This document shows, one piece after another, positions 15,554 to 25,069 of a stretch of 64,000 nt of DNA. The notes under the pieces were generated by a model. That model saw only the letters and a program-made list of their open reading frames with translations. It was not told where the DNA came from and searched no databases. The position numbers and the translations under genes are program-made. Positions within the stretch are counted from its first letter, which is position 1; each line of letters begins with the position of its first letter. This DNA is from Blautia sp. (GTDB lineage: Bacteria > Bacillota > Clostridia > Lachnospirales > Lachnospiraceae). The DNA lies in NCBI GenBank assembly GCA_023663685.1, contig JAMPHB010000004.1:47425-111424 (forward strand). The letters are read 5' to 3'.

Positions 15554-16778
15554 TGATTTCTTCAAGCTTCCTTATAATCTGCTGTACCTGCGGGCCGTTA
15601 CTGTCCAGCTGGTTCACCTGACCCATGACCTCCTTTTGCATGTCGGTGATGGTATTGATATTGTATTCGATTCTCGCCCGAAGCTTTTGCCTGCGGGTGA
15701 GAAGGTCATGCTTGAGCTCCACCATCTCCCGGGGGTCGAGAATGGCGTTGGCATGGTTTGCCCACACCTTTGCGTCGTAAAAATGCGCCTCCTGCAGCGT
15801 GAGCACAAGCTCTCTGGTATAGTGATCCAGATTATCGTTATTGCGCCGGAACTTTTCCCTCTCCCGCATCTCCTGCTGGTAGAGCTCAAACATGTGAGCC
15901 AGATCCCGGGAATTTTTTGCGTGATATTTTTCACAGGTATAATCCACGGCATTTTTAATGTTGACATACTTGATTTTCACATGGTTTTCCAGCGTGATGG
16001 CATGGTTCCGGTTCACGTCCGCCTGCCGGATTTCCTTTCCCGCATCCTGATACCGGACAAGGAGAAAAACGCCAAGGACTGCCGCAAGTCCGGTAGCGAG
16101 CAGCATGGGAATCTGGGTGTTCTGTTTCAGAACAAGCGTAAGGATAAGCAAAAAAGCCTCTAAGGTGGCATAAATGACCAAAAGATACACGGAGAGACGG
16201 CGTATAGTCTTTTGCTGTTCTTTTCCCTCAGATTTCTGCATAGCCCACTGGAGCTTTTCCCCTTCCAGATAGCTCATATCCTTCTTGATGGCGTCAAGGT
16301 AGGTCTCGTTGGATTTGAGACGCTTGATTACACCCGGAAGCTGTGTCTCCTCCGCCTGCAGCTGGGCAAACTGTGTATCCGGCAGATGGCGTTTTGTTTT
16401 TAAAAAATCTGTGCGTTCCTGCTCCAGACTGACCATGTGGGTCGCGCACTCCACAAGCGGAGCTTTCTCCTCCGTGGTCATATTTTCGATGGTCTGAATA
16501 TCGTTCAGATAATTTGTCACAATCTGATACTCTGTGCGGGTATCCTCCAGCTCCCGGGAAATATCAATCATCTGCTCGCACAGAGCGATGACGTCATGTC
16601 CGGCCTCGATACTCTTTTTGGTGCGGGGGCGCGGAGTTTCGCGCGCCGGCTTCGCCTGCTCTTTTTCTTTCTCCTCCCCCAGCTGGGCATAGTGGGTGCC
16701 GGCCGCCTCCTCGCGGTATTCCTCCCGCTCGTATTTATTTTTGCGTCTGCTTCGAAATAGTCTCTCTAATAGCTTCAT
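15540..16778 (-). CDS. Membrane coiled-coil protein, last gene of DUF5717/DUF5716 operon
   Basis: I do not recognise a family. The 412-residue protein begins with a very basic stretch (about 8-20), has charged coiled-coil helices at about 60-190, a membrane hairpin of two helices at about 195-217 and 222-242, and a second long coiled-coil at about 255-410. Both coiled-coil parts should face the cytoplasm with the hairpin as anchor. It starts 3 bp after the TPR-like gene and is the last of four tightly packed genes. By position it is a likely membrane tether for the DUF5717/DUF5716 proteins, which is inference. Confidence 0.75.
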   Translation of the reverse strand: MKLLERLFRSRRKNKYEREEYREEAAGTHYAQLGEEKEKEQAKPARETPRPRTKKSIEAGHDVIALCEQMIDISRELEDTRTEYQIVTNYLNDIQTIENMTTEEKAPLVECATHMVSLEQERTDFLKTKRHLPDTQFAQLQAEETQLPGVIKRLKSNETYLDAIKKDMSYLEGEKLQWAMQKSEGKEQQKTIRRLSVYLLVIYATLEAFLLILTLVLKQNTQIPMLLATGLAAVLGVFLLVRYQDAGKEIRQADVNRNHAITLENHVKIKYVNIKNAVDYTCEKYHAKNSRDLAHMFELYQQEMREREKFRRNNDNLDHYTRELVLTLQEAHFYDAKVWANHANAILDPREMVELKHDLLTRRQKLRARIEYNINTITDMQKEVMGQVNQLDSNGPQVQQIIRKLEEINASL

Positions 16779-16781
16779 ATC

Positions 16782-17597
16782 CTACATCCTACAGTTTTTC
16801 CGATAGTCTTCCTTCCATGTGAAAATCAGCGCGGCAATTTCCTGCTTTGCCTGCCCTGCCTCTTCTGCCATAATGCTCTTTAAGCGTTCTTCAAAGGCAA
16901 GAGCTGTGTCTGTGCGGGTGGCAAGGGCAAATTCCTCCTTAAGCTGCTGTATTTCACTCTCGTCCAGATGGTACTCCCCCGCCCTGGCGGCAAACGCCTC
17001 CCCATCGTGCATACACAGACTGCACAGCAGCATTGCCCGGAGAGATTCCATGGACTGGTTTTTTCCGTATGCCTGCCCATAACAGTGAAGAGCCTCCCCG
17101 AAGAGAAACAGACGGGCGTAAGCTGTTCCAAGATTGTGCCAGACAGTTCCCACGATGAGGGCGTTCTCGTTCTTCACTTCCTCAGATTCCAGCAGACGCT
17201 TATACTCATAGATGCTGCTGATATATTTTTCGTTTTCCATGAGCCGGTCTGCCCTGAGCTTGCTGCACTCAAAATCCGTCTTCTCCTCCATCTGGTGAAC
17301 TACCAGCAGGATCTCTTTGATCTCCTTTGGAGAATAATAGCAGGTGTCCACCAGAATCGTCTCGACAAACTGCGAGAGGCTTTCTGTACTTCGAAGCTTC
17401 TCCGCAAGCTTATAGAGTCCCATCTCCTGCTCCACCCATGCGCAGAGCTCCTCACTCTTAAAGGAGCTGTCTAAAAGGTAAGTGTTGCCTGCAATATAAT
17501 AACACAGCTCCTCCATAGAGTAAAGATTTACTCCCGCGCCCTCCACATAAAAGGGAAGGGCAGCAATCGGTTCATTGCAAAATAATAACTCTCCCAT
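16782..17597 (-). CDS. TPR-like helical protein of the DUF5717/DUF5716 operon
   Basis: The start at 17597 follows a GGGGGA site placed just after the upstream stop codon; a longer frame beginning inside the upstream gene is less likely. The 271-residue product is almost all helical. A tetratricopeptide-like pair is visible at about 140-185 (WHNLGTAYARLFLFGEALHCYGQAY). The first 40 residues look like a small alpha/beta domain. No catalytic motif is seen. Its place between the Hsp70-like gene and the membrane coiled-coil gene suggests an adaptor in a complex. Confidence 0.72.
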   Translation of the reverse strand: MGELLFCNEPIAALPFYVEGAGVNLYSMEELCYYIAGNTYLLDSSFKSEELCAWVEQEMGLYKLAEKLRSTESLSQFVETILVDTCYYSPKEIKEILLVVHQMEEKTDFECSKLRADRLMENEKYISSIYEYKRLLESEEVKNENALIVGTVWHNLGTAYARLFLFGEALHCYGQAYGKNQSMESLRAMLLCSLCMHDGEAFAARAGEYHLDESEIQQLKEEFALATRTDTALAFEERLKSIMAEEAGQAKQEIAALIFTWKEDYRKNCRM

Positions 17598-17607
17598 TCG
17601 CGTCCCC

Positions 17608-18837
17608 CTACATCGACATTGTGTATTTCCAGATTTTGTCCGTGCCCCGGAAGAATTCTCCAAAGCCCAGATCCCGAATTTCTATCTCGATACGGTCGTC
17701 CGAGACGGGCTTTGCCAGAATCCGCACCCTTGTCGTCTTATCGGGGCGCGGAGGCAGGTCAGTGAGCTCCAGCGTCTCGATCTTCGCCTCCCGGCTGTTG
17801 GGAAGCTGCTTCCAAAAATCCACAGAGCCTGTTCCGGATAAAATCACCTCGCACTCCCCCATCGCCTCAAACCAGTTGCGCCCCGCGCTGACTAAATTGT
17901 GAAAAGCCATCGTGCCCTTGTCCCTCACTTTGAGACTCAGATTGAACTTCATTTCGTTCTCACCCATATAAATGCAGGGCCAGTCCCTTTCACGCGCGGC
18001 AGCCGCATAGCAGGCTCCCTTGGAAAATAAGTTTTTCCCGAGGAATGCCCGGCGTCCCCGGCAGAGATAATTTAAAGACTCCTTCATCCAGTCGCCGTCG
18101 AAGCCGTCCCCAACCAGATATACCGTGGAGATCATATGTCCCTCAAAGGATTTTTGCAGCAACCGTAGAAATGCTTCGTCCCGCTCTCCCTCTATCGACG
18201 CCCGGCTGTTCTCATGGATGGACACGACCTGCGGCTTTGTGCGCCGGTCACGCTTCAGCTCGAAGGAGCTGACCGTATCCCCGGTGCATTCAAACAGAAA
18301 TACTTCGTGGAGCCACAGCTCCTCTTTCTGGGACAGGGCATAATAATAAAAGCTCTCCTTATGGTCTGTCACCATGAATTTTTCCGGCGGAATGCTGAGG
18401 AGTGAGGCAACTCTCCAGAACACTTCCATGTTTTCTTTATTCAGTCTCTCGACGGAGAGCACCAGCCTTCCCATTGCACCGGGACTGCCGAGCTTCTGCG
18501 GAAGCTCTATAACCCTGCGGAGAAACAGCGCTAAGAGCTCAACCGCCTCATAGTTCTCCTCGCCGACGCCGATCACCTCATGGTTCACCGCCCGCCGCAG
18601 CAGAGAATCCACACAGATTACCTCGCTGGTCTTTGCCATGCGCTTTGCCTCGTCTCCGTAATACCAGAGTCCGAGATTCTGACGTCTGGCAAGAATCGCA
18701 GGAATGTGGTACAGCTCGCTGCCCGCGACGGTGCTCACCGTGTCCGGCTCGTCCATATCCGGTTGATAGTAGCTTACCATGGCAAAGGCGTCATTTAAGT
18801 CAATGCCAAGGTCATAGGTCTTTTTCTTCTCTTCCAT
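17608..18837 (-). CDS. DUF5716-type protein, degenerate Hsp70/actin-fold
   Basis: The 409-residue protein reads like an eroded Hsp70 nucleotide-binding domain. Its start has DLGIDLNDAF (9-18) in the place of the Hsp70 phosphate-1 loop GIDLGTT. Then come IPAILA (45-50) and YGDEAKRMA (60-68), matching IPS-A and GQ-AKR-A of DnaK, then LSVERLNKENMEVFWRVASL (127-146) in the place of VPAYFND-QR-A, and LVGDGFDGDW (241-250) with FSKGACYAA (271-279) in the place of LVGGSSR-P and A-GAA. Key glycines and the DLGGGT loop are missing (FECTGDTV instead), so ATPase activity may be lost. I believe this is the DUF5716 family. It begins 9 bp after the DUF5717 gene. Confidence 0.75.
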   Translation of the reverse strand: MEEKKKTYDLGIDLNDAFAMVSYYQPDMDEPDTVSTVAGSELYHIPAILARRQNLGLWYYGDEAKRMAKTSEVICVDSLLRRAVNHEVIGVGEENYEAVELLALFLRRVIELPQKLGSPGAMGRLVLSVERLNKENMEVFWRVASLLSIPPEKFMVTDHKESFYYYALSQKEELWLHEVFLFECTGDTVSSFELKRDRRTKPQVVSIHENSRASIEGERDEAFLRLLQKSFEGHMISTVYLVGDGFDGDWMKESLNYLCRGRRAFLGKNLFSKGACYAAAARERDWPCIYMGENEMKFNLSLKVRDKGTMAFHNLVSAGRNWFEAMGECEVILSGTGSVDFWKQLPNSREAKIETLELTDLPPRPDKTTRVRILAKPVSDDRIEIEIRDLGFGEFFRGTDKIWKYTMSM

Positions 18838-18846
18838 ACGCTCATC

Positions 18847-21800
18847 CTAAATAATCTGAAACAGCTTTTTCGTCGCTTCATCAAAGGCCACATACTGCTT
18901 CATATTGTGGTACAGAGTCGATTCGTCCTGCAGGGTTCCGGAAATCAGCATCTGGTTGATCAGGCCGTAACGGCTCTCATCCTCTGCGGTATATACATCG
19001 TTGTCCGTGATCCGGCTGCTCTCAGTGACCTCTACCTGATTGCCGTTTTCTTTTGATATGTAATACTGTATCGTCTCCCCGAAGAACATGACAAAGGATT
19101 TTACAAAAATGCCACAATACACCTCGGACATATCCTCTGTCACAAAATTCTCCCCATCCTCGTCCCGGCTGTAGTGAAGCGTCACATGGCTTTTCGGGGC
19201 GGCGCGGAACTCCAGAAAGGTCTTGTCATAGAGATGATATTTCTGTATCAGCTGGCGGCTCAGCTTCCGGTAAAAGGCAAAATACATATTGCGGCGCGTG
19301 TACTCGCCAAGAAGCTCCTCCTCGATGGAGGGCTCATGCTCCTTCTCCTCCGCCAGGGATTTAAAAAGGGCGAGCCTGCAGGCGTCATTCAGCTCCTGAT
19401 GTGCAATATAGCGCGTCTTAATCAGCCGGAGCAGCTCCGGGTGGATCGGCGCATCCTCCACAAAATAGGCCTGTGCGCTGGCACTTAAAAATGCGAGGAT
19501 TACAAGCTCTTTTCCCCCTGCGTTGTAGTAGCTCTCAAAGATGGCCTCGCCCTCATGCAGATCATGGCCTCCATAGACCATCTGTACAAGAATCCGCTCC
19601 TCCAGCTCGAAAGCATCCACCTGAAACCTTCCTGCCGCCTTCCAGACTTCGCACATCCGCTCTGTCGGTCCGTTATAATAGCGGCACAGATACTCCAGCA
19701 TGGTGTCGTTATATTTTTTCTGGAAAAAGGAGGTCTCTGTGAGAAGAAGAAGGTATTCATCCGCCTCCTCGCTGTCCTCGTCCTGCCGCCCGATCATGGC
19801 GCTCGCCAGCGCGACCCTGGCGGCAGCGCCCAGCTGATCCATACCGTAAATCTGAATCAGCTCATAAGCCTGTTCATAGAGACGGTTTTCCACCAGAGCA
19901 TCCAGCATAAAGCGCCTCACTGTCTGGGGCATCTGCGAAAAATCCGCCTGCTCCAGATATGCCCTCACGTCTCCGTCATCCTCCCTTGTCCGGTAAAAAC
20001 GCAGAATTTCCATTGTAGTCTGGGACTGATAGACCGGGGAAAGCTCCTTCGTAAAAAGCATTCGGTGAAAGTACTGCTGATCCTCCGGAGAAAAACGCCG
20101 GTAGCTTTTGCGCTTCTCAAAATATGGAATCAGGTAAGGAAGCTCTTCCGGCGCCAGATGCATACATTTTGTCAGATAGCGCTCGGGCTCCATCAGTTTT
20201 TGCAGGCGGTAGGACACGCTGCCGATATACCTTCGTCCCTTCTCGTCTTCGAACAGTATCACAGAATCCTTTGTATACATCTGGAAATAGGCAGACTGCT
20301 CCACGATGGAAACAATCTGCGGCTCCTTTAGCTGCCTCTGGTAGATGATGGCCCGCACCATGCGGGAATCAAAGACTACCAGCTTGTGTGTAAAGAGGAT
20401 GCGCGCCAGACAGTGCGCGATTTCTTCGTCCACAAAGCCAAGCTCCAGCATATCCTCGTAGAGCACTGCAAGATTGTCGTCCATATGCTCGGCCTCAATC
20501 TGTTCCATGGCAAAGCGTCCCATGATGCGCCGGTACTTTTCGTAGACCTCAGGATTTTTCTCCTTATTGGCAATGATATTATTGTAAAGAATCGCTATTT
20601 TCCGGTAGGAAAGGCTGCTCTTATACTGAAAATACATCTGGATGATCTTTGGCACCGGTGCAATCCCGCGTTCATCAAAGGATAAAAGGTATGCCTCATA
20701 CAGGCTGGTGATGCGAAGCTCCAGCTCAATTCCCATCTCAAACCAGTGATGGTACTGTTTGTCAAAGCGCTGTGCGCGGATCAGATAGCTGCAGATGATA
20801 CCGACATACTCCGGTCTTGGGTCGATTCCGTAGGCAGCCTCCAAAAGCCCGTAGGGTATGGGGTCAAAGCCGTTGTTCATATCCACCACCTGAAAGATCT
20901 GTGCCGCCAGCTCTTTATTCAATGCCTGGCGGCGCAGAGCCCAGCGCAGAATCTTAATCTCGAAGGTGCCCAGCTTTGCGAGAAGGTAAGGATCCTGACA
21001 ATAGAGGTAATAGGCTTCCAGATACAGATAGGGAGTGTTCGCCCCCTTCATAATCCAGTACTGGACAGCTTCCAGCTTGTGGGCGTTATTGTTGTAATAC
21101 TCCTCTTCCAAAAAGGAGAGTACCCAGAAGAGAAGCACGGAATTTGGGTTTTCATGGAAAATAAGCTCAATCTCCCGGGTCATTTTATCCACATAGGCAG
21201 GCTCCCGCTCCATGAGCGTCATAAGATAAAGGTAATAGCCCCACACCGGCGACTTTTTGTCGTGCCAGTCGCGCCGGAAATCTTCAAGTATCCACTCCGC
21301 CTCCTGCCGCTGGCGGTTGATCAGAAAGGCCTGCGCTTTCATCAGGGGATACATGGGCTCATCCGGTTCCAGCACATGCAGATGATTCAGGATATCTATG
21401 GTTTCATTCGCCCACACACCGGTAACGATCCGGTTCAGACGGTAGGCCTGATACAGTTCCATGATTCCGGCTCTGTCCTCCCGTATCTGCTGGCGGATGT
21501 TTTCCTCCTTCCGTATCTGTGCCCCCTTGTGAGCCCTGACCTCGATGTAGCGGGTCTCATATACCGTGGAGAAGCTGATCCGGCCATAATTCCAGCCTGC
21601 GTGCATCCTATCGTAGTCGATCAGGTACTGATAGGGGCAGGTGCTTCCGAGGAAATCCTCCGAAGTCAGCCGCTCATCCGTCAGCCGGAGAAAATCTGCG
21701 TCGGATGAGACACTGATTGAGAGGTATCCCCACTCGTCTTTTCGAATCTCCACGGTCTGCTGGCTGGTCTCTGTAAGCTCTGCTATGCGGCAGCCTGTCT

Positions 21801-22386
21801 GGTCGATGCGGAAATTGATGGGATTTTTTCTGCCAATTCCAATCAGGAACTCCTCCATGTTCTGGGGCGAAGGTTTTGCGCCGACAATGCCCTTATAAAT
21901 CATGGCCTCCTTATATTCAGCCTTGCTGATGATACTGGAAAAGCCTTTGTGATAGAACAGCCGGTAGGCCTCGTCCCACTTCTCGCGGGCAAGTGCGGTA
22001 AAATCGTGCAGATTCCTGACCGGCCCCATAGAACTGTCCGCGCAGGGTCTGGAAATGGACACACAAAAAGAAAGGGTATGCTCACTTTGATTACATACAA
22101 TGACAAAGCTACCCTCTACGGTATCGCCCTCCACGAGCCCTCTGCTATGAAACTGATAGCGAATCCGCACCTCTTCCCCGTCAAACTGCGGAGTCAGACA
22201 CTCCATTCTGGGGCTTGTGGAATAGACAATCCCCCGAAGAGAAGTATGGTTTGTGCCTGCTAAAGTGAAGCCTCCCGAGTACTCCTGCTCCTCAAGCACA
22301 GACAGCTTCAGCTCCTCTGGAATGGAGAGCGACGGCTTTTCGCAGTCAAATCTGCCTGCGGCAATCTGTCTGATTTGTTTACGCAT
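18847..22386 (-). CDS. DUF5717-type giant helical-repeat protein
   Basis: This is the largest gene in the window (1179 residues). The N-terminal ~115 residues look like an Ig-type beta domain (alternating hydrophobics, GIVYSTSPRMECL, GSFVIVCNQ). The middle (about 140-1040) is a long alpha-solenoid of helix pairs with no exact repeat, and the last ~120 residues return to beta strands (SHVTLHYSRDE, VKSFVMFFGETIQYYI). There is no signal peptide or membrane helix, so it should be cytoplasmic. I believe it is the DUF5717 family, which I know only as a protein of unknown function in Lachnospiraceae. It is the first gene of a four-gene operon with a good promoter. Confidence 0.8.
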   Translation of the reverse strand: MRKQIRQIAAGRFDCEKPSLSIPEELKLSVLEEQEYSGGFTLAGTNHTSLRGIVYSTSPRMECLTPQFDGEEVRIRYQFHSRGLVEGDTVEGSFVIVCNQSEHTLSFCVSISRPCADSSMGPVRNLHDFTALAREKWDEAYRLFYHKGFSSIISKAEYKEAMIYKGIVGAKPSPQNMEEFLIGIGRKNPINFRIDQTGCRIAELTETSQQTVEIRKDEWGYLSISVSSDADFLRLTDERLTSEDFLGSTCPYQYLIDYDRMHAGWNYGRISFSTVYETRYIEVRAHKGAQIRKEENIRQQIREDRAGIMELYQAYRLNRIVTGVWANETIDILNHLHVLEPDEPMYPLMKAQAFLINRQRQEAEWILEDFRRDWHDKKSPVWGYYLYLMTLMEREPAYVDKMTREIELIFHENPNSVLLFWVLSFLEEEYYNNNAHKLEAVQYWIMKGANTPYLYLEAYYLYCQDPYLLAKLGTFEIKILRWALRRQALNKELAAQIFQVVDMNNGFDPIPYGLLEAAYGIDPRPEYVGIICSYLIRAQRFDKQYHHWFEMGIELELRITSLYEAYLLSFDERGIAPVPKIIQMYFQYKSSLSYRKIAILYNNIIANKEKNPEVYEKYRRIMGRFAMEQIEAEHMDDNLAVLYEDMLELGFVDEEIAHCLARILFTHKLVVFDSRMVRAIIYQRQLKEPQIVSIVEQSAYFQMYTKDSVILFEDEKGRRYIGSVSYRLQKLMEPERYLTKCMHLAPEELPYLIPYFEKRKSYRRFSPEDQQYFHRMLFTKELSPVYQSQTTMEILRFYRTREDDGDVRAYLEQADFSQMPQTVRRFMLDALVENRLYEQAYELIQIYGMDQLGAAARVALASAMIGRQDEDSEEADEYLLLLTETSFFQKKYNDTMLEYLCRYYNGPTERMCEVWKAAGRFQVDAFELEERILVQMVYGGHDLHEGEAIFESYYNAGGKELVILAFLSASAQAYFVEDAPIHPELLRLIKTRYIAHQELNDACRLALFKSLAEEKEHEPSIEEELLGEYTRRNMYFAFYRKLSRQLIQKYHLYDKTFLEFRAAPKSHVTLHYSRDEDGENFVTEDMSEVYCGIFVKSFVMFFGETIQYYISKENGNQVEVTESSRITDNDVYTAEDESRYGLINQMLISGTLQDESTLYHNMKQYVAFDEATKKLFQII

Positions 22387-22428
22387 TACCTACCTGCTCT
22401 TTTGTGTAAAACATTATGAATTCATTCT

Positions 22429-22457
22429 ATTATATGATAAAAAGCGTTCACATGCAA
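22429..22457 (-). promoter_or_regulatory. Promoter of the DUF5717-DUF5716 operon
   Basis: TTGCAT (22457-22452) and TATAAT (22434-22429) are 17 bp apart on the minus strand, 43 bp before the ATG. The sites lie just after the P-type ATPase stop, so the operon has its own vegetative-type promoter. Confidence 0.7.
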
Positions 22458-22466
22458 GTAATTGGG

Positions 22467-24890
22467 CTAAGCTTGTTCAGCAAATTTTTTGCGGAGTGTC
22501 CGGATTTTTGCATAAACCCATTCCACAAGGAGGCTTAGATACCGCAGGCAGGGCTCCGTGATAATCGCAAAGACAGCCATCAGCATGGCGCATTGTCTGG
22601 AGATTGCGGTAATTGCAAACAGGCGGTTGACAAAGAGCATACAAAACAGCCACCCGCCGACAAGCCCCGCCATCATAAAAATGTGCCCCCTGCGCATGGG
22701 TCTGGCGATGCGGTAGAGAATCATAAAGCCAACGATCGCCACGAGTATCGTGCAGGAGGTAGACAGACATTCCGGATCCACGGAAAACTCCCTGCAAAAC
22801 AGCACCAGCGCGCTCACGACCAGAAAGTCGGTCAGGCCTGCGGGCAGAGCCTTAACGAGCACATTTGTGAGAAAGTGCCCCGAAATCAGCTCCTTGTTTG
22901 GCTCAAGTGCAAGAATAAAGGAGGGGATTCCAATCGTAAACATGCTGATTAAGGTCACCTGGGACGGCTCCAGAGGATAGTCCAGCAGCAAAATCACCGA
23001 GAAGATTGCCAGCAGCATGGAAAAAATATTTTTAACGATATAAAGCGCGGCCGTCCGCTGGATATTGTTGACGACCCGTCGTCCCTCCGCAACCACAGAG
23101 GGCATTCTGGCAAAATCCGAGTCCATCAGCACGAGCTGGGATACATTGGAGGCGGCGTCGCTGCCGCTGGCCATGGCAACGCTGCAATCCGCGTCCTTGA
23201 GCGCAAGTACGTCGTTGACTCCGTCTCCTGTCATGGCTACCGTCTTTTTATGTGCCTTTAACGCCTGCACGAGCATACGCTTCTGGTTCGGCGTTACCCG
23301 GCCGAAGACCGTGTACTCTTCCACCGCCTGGTAGAAATCCTTTTTTGTCTTTAAGGCGGCGGCATCTATATAGCGGTCGGCATTTTTAATTCCGGCCTCC
23401 GCCGCAATTACAGAGACAGTCAGAGGATTGTCGCCGGAGATTACTTTGATTTCCACACCGTTTTCCACAAAATAACCAAAAGTCTTTTTCGCGCCGGAGC
23501 GGATGGGGTTCGCCAGCATCACAAAGCCCATGGGGGTCACCGGCTCTGTCAGGGGCTTTTTCGTGAGCTTTCCCTCGTACTCGCCGAACACCAGCACCCG
23601 GTAGCCCTTGCTGCTGTAGGTGTCGATCTGCTCCTGATACTCGGCAAGCTGGCCGCGAAGCACAAACTCCGGCGCCCCAATCACATAGGATTTTCCACTG
23701 ATCACAGCCCCGGAGAATTTTGTCTCGGAGGAAAAGGAAAAGACTTCGGTGGCTTTTGCACCGGTTCCTTTTGTAAAATGCGCCTGCAGAGCCTCCATGG
23801 TGGCATTGTCCTTCGCCTGCGCCGCGGCCAGATCTGAGAGAAGGGCAAAGGTTTCCTCCGGCGCAAGGCCATCCAGCGACTCAAATTCGTAGACGTGCAT
23901 CCCCGGCTCGGTGATGGTTCCGGTCTTGTCCACACAGAGCACATTGACTCTTGCCAGCGTCTCAATGCATTTCATGTCGTGCACGAGCACCTTCTTTTTG
24001 GAGAGACGCACCACTGAGACAGCAAGCGCCACGCTGGCTAAGAGGTAGAGTCCCTCCGGGATCATGCCGATAATGGCGGCGACCATGCTGGTAACGGAGT
24101 CGTGCAGGGTTCCCTCATTATAGATAAAGGACTGCACGAACAGCGCAATGCCAATCGGAATAATGATAATACCCATCACCATAATCAGATAGTTTAAAGA
24201 GCGGATCATCTCTGACTGCTCGCCCTTTTTTGATTTTGTCGCCTGTAAGGTGAGCTTTGAGATATAGGAATCCCTTCCCACCTTTTCCAGCCGGGTACAG
24301 GCACTGCCGGAGACCACAAAGCTGCCGGAAAGCAGGGAATCCCCGGATTTTTTACTGATCTCGTCCGCCTCCCCGGTAATCAGGGATTCGTTGACCTGTA
24401 CTTCCCCGGAAACAATCACAGCATCCGCCGGAATCTGGCTTCCCGCGGAGAATTTTACAATATCGTCCAGCACCAGCTCCTCCGAGGTCAGGGTGACCTC
24501 CTGGCCGTCCCGCACCGCCGTGCATCTGGGCGCGTTCAAAATCGAAAGCCTGTCCAGCACTTTTTTGGAATGAAGCTCCTGCACGATGCCGATGCAGGTA
24601 TTGGCGATGATGACCGGGAGAAAAAGCATATCCGTCCATGCGCCAACTACAATCAGAAGTACCGCGATAATTGCAAACACTAAGTTAAAATATGTGAGCA
24701 GATTGGACTTGATAATTTCTGAAACTGTCTTTGTGGAAGAGTCCACCTTACAGTTGTCCGCGTGAGCCGCAAGACGCGCCTGCACCTGCTCCGCCGTCAG
24801 CCCCACTGCCGGATCCGCCGCAATTCTCTCAAGGCTCATCTCCTGCGCCCCGGTAGTATTTAATTCCGTCTGTTTCTGCTCTAATTCCAT
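22467..24890 (-). CDS. Cation-transporting P-type ATPase (CtpE-like)
   Basis: P-type ATPases move cations across the membrane using an aspartyl-phosphate. The phosphorylation site is Asp321 in DKTGTITEPG, the actuator loop is TGEADE at 172-177, the nucleotide-binding lid has IGAPEF at 404-409, and the hinge is TGDGVND at 554-560. The M4 motif is MIPEGLYLLA (276-285), the PEGL form seen in Ca2+-type and CtpE-like pumps, and there is no N-terminal heavy-metal domain. About ten membrane helices are present, with 807 residues in all. Calcium or manganese export is the best guess. It stands alone, with nfnAB upstream and the DUF5717 operon downstream. Confidence 0.88.
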   Translation of the reverse strand: MELEQKQTELNTTGAQEMSLERIAADPAVGLTAEQVQARLAAHADNCKVDSSTKTVSEIIKSNLLTYFNLVFAIIAVLLIVVGAWTDMLFLPVIIANTCIGIVQELHSKKVLDRLSILNAPRCTAVRDGQEVTLTSEELVLDDIVKFSAGSQIPADAVIVSGEVQVNESLITGEADEISKKSGDSLLSGSFVVSGSACTRLEKVGRDSYISKLTLQATKSKKGEQSEMIRSLNYLIMVMGIIIIPIGIALFVQSFIYNEGTLHDSVTSMVAAIIGMIPEGLYLLASVALAVSVVRLSKKKVLVHDMKCIETLARVNVLCVDKTGTITEPGMHVYEFESLDGLAPEETFALLSDLAAAQAKDNATMEALQAHFTKGTGAKATEVFSFSSETKFSGAVISGKSYVIGAPEFVLRGQLAEYQEQIDTYSSKGYRVLVFGEYEGKLTKKPLTEPVTPMGFVMLANPIRSGAKKTFGYFVENGVEIKVISGDNPLTVSVIAAEAGIKNADRYIDAAALKTKKDFYQAVEEYTVFGRVTPNQKRMLVQALKAHKKTVAMTGDGVNDVLALKDADCSVAMASGSDAASNVSQLVLMDSDFARMPSVVAEGRRVVNNIQRTAALYIVKNIFSMLLAIFSVILLLDYPLEPSQVTLISMFTIGIPSFILALEPNKELISGHFLTNVLVKALPAGLTDFLVVSALVLFCREFSVDPECLSTSCTILVAIVGFMILYRIARPMRRGHIFMMAGLVGGWLFCMLFVNRLFAITAISRQCAMLMAVFAIITEPCLRYLSLLVEWVYAKIRTLRKKFAEQA

Positions 24891-25009
24891 GCTTTCACCC
24901 TGTATGTATATTTATCGTTCCAAGGACAATGCCTCCGGCAGAGTCATTACATATTATACCCAATTTATGACAAAATTTCCCTCACCGCAGGAACTTTAAT
25001 AAAAAATTT

Positions 25010-25049
25010 AGAAAAAGCAACGGGGCATCGCATATCCTGCAATGCCCCG
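25010..25049 (-). terminator. nfnAB terminator
   Basis: CGGGGCAT and ATGCCCCG arms (25021-25028 and 25042-25049) form an 8-bp GC-rich stem followed on the minus strand by TTGCTTTTTCT. It lies 20 bp after the nfnB stop. Confidence 0.8.
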
Positions 25050-25069
25050 TGAATGAACATAAAATATAT

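Noticed and set aside
20746-21708. A 320-codon open frame on the plus strand inside the DUF5717 gene.
   Set aside because: It is the antisense shadow of a well-supported gene, has no ribosome site and the product has no recognisable features.
24891-24960. A possible metal riboswitch before the P-type ATPase, because of a GC-rich segment with CTGCCGGAGGC.
   Set aside because: The leader is short and no known aptamer core could be aligned by eye.
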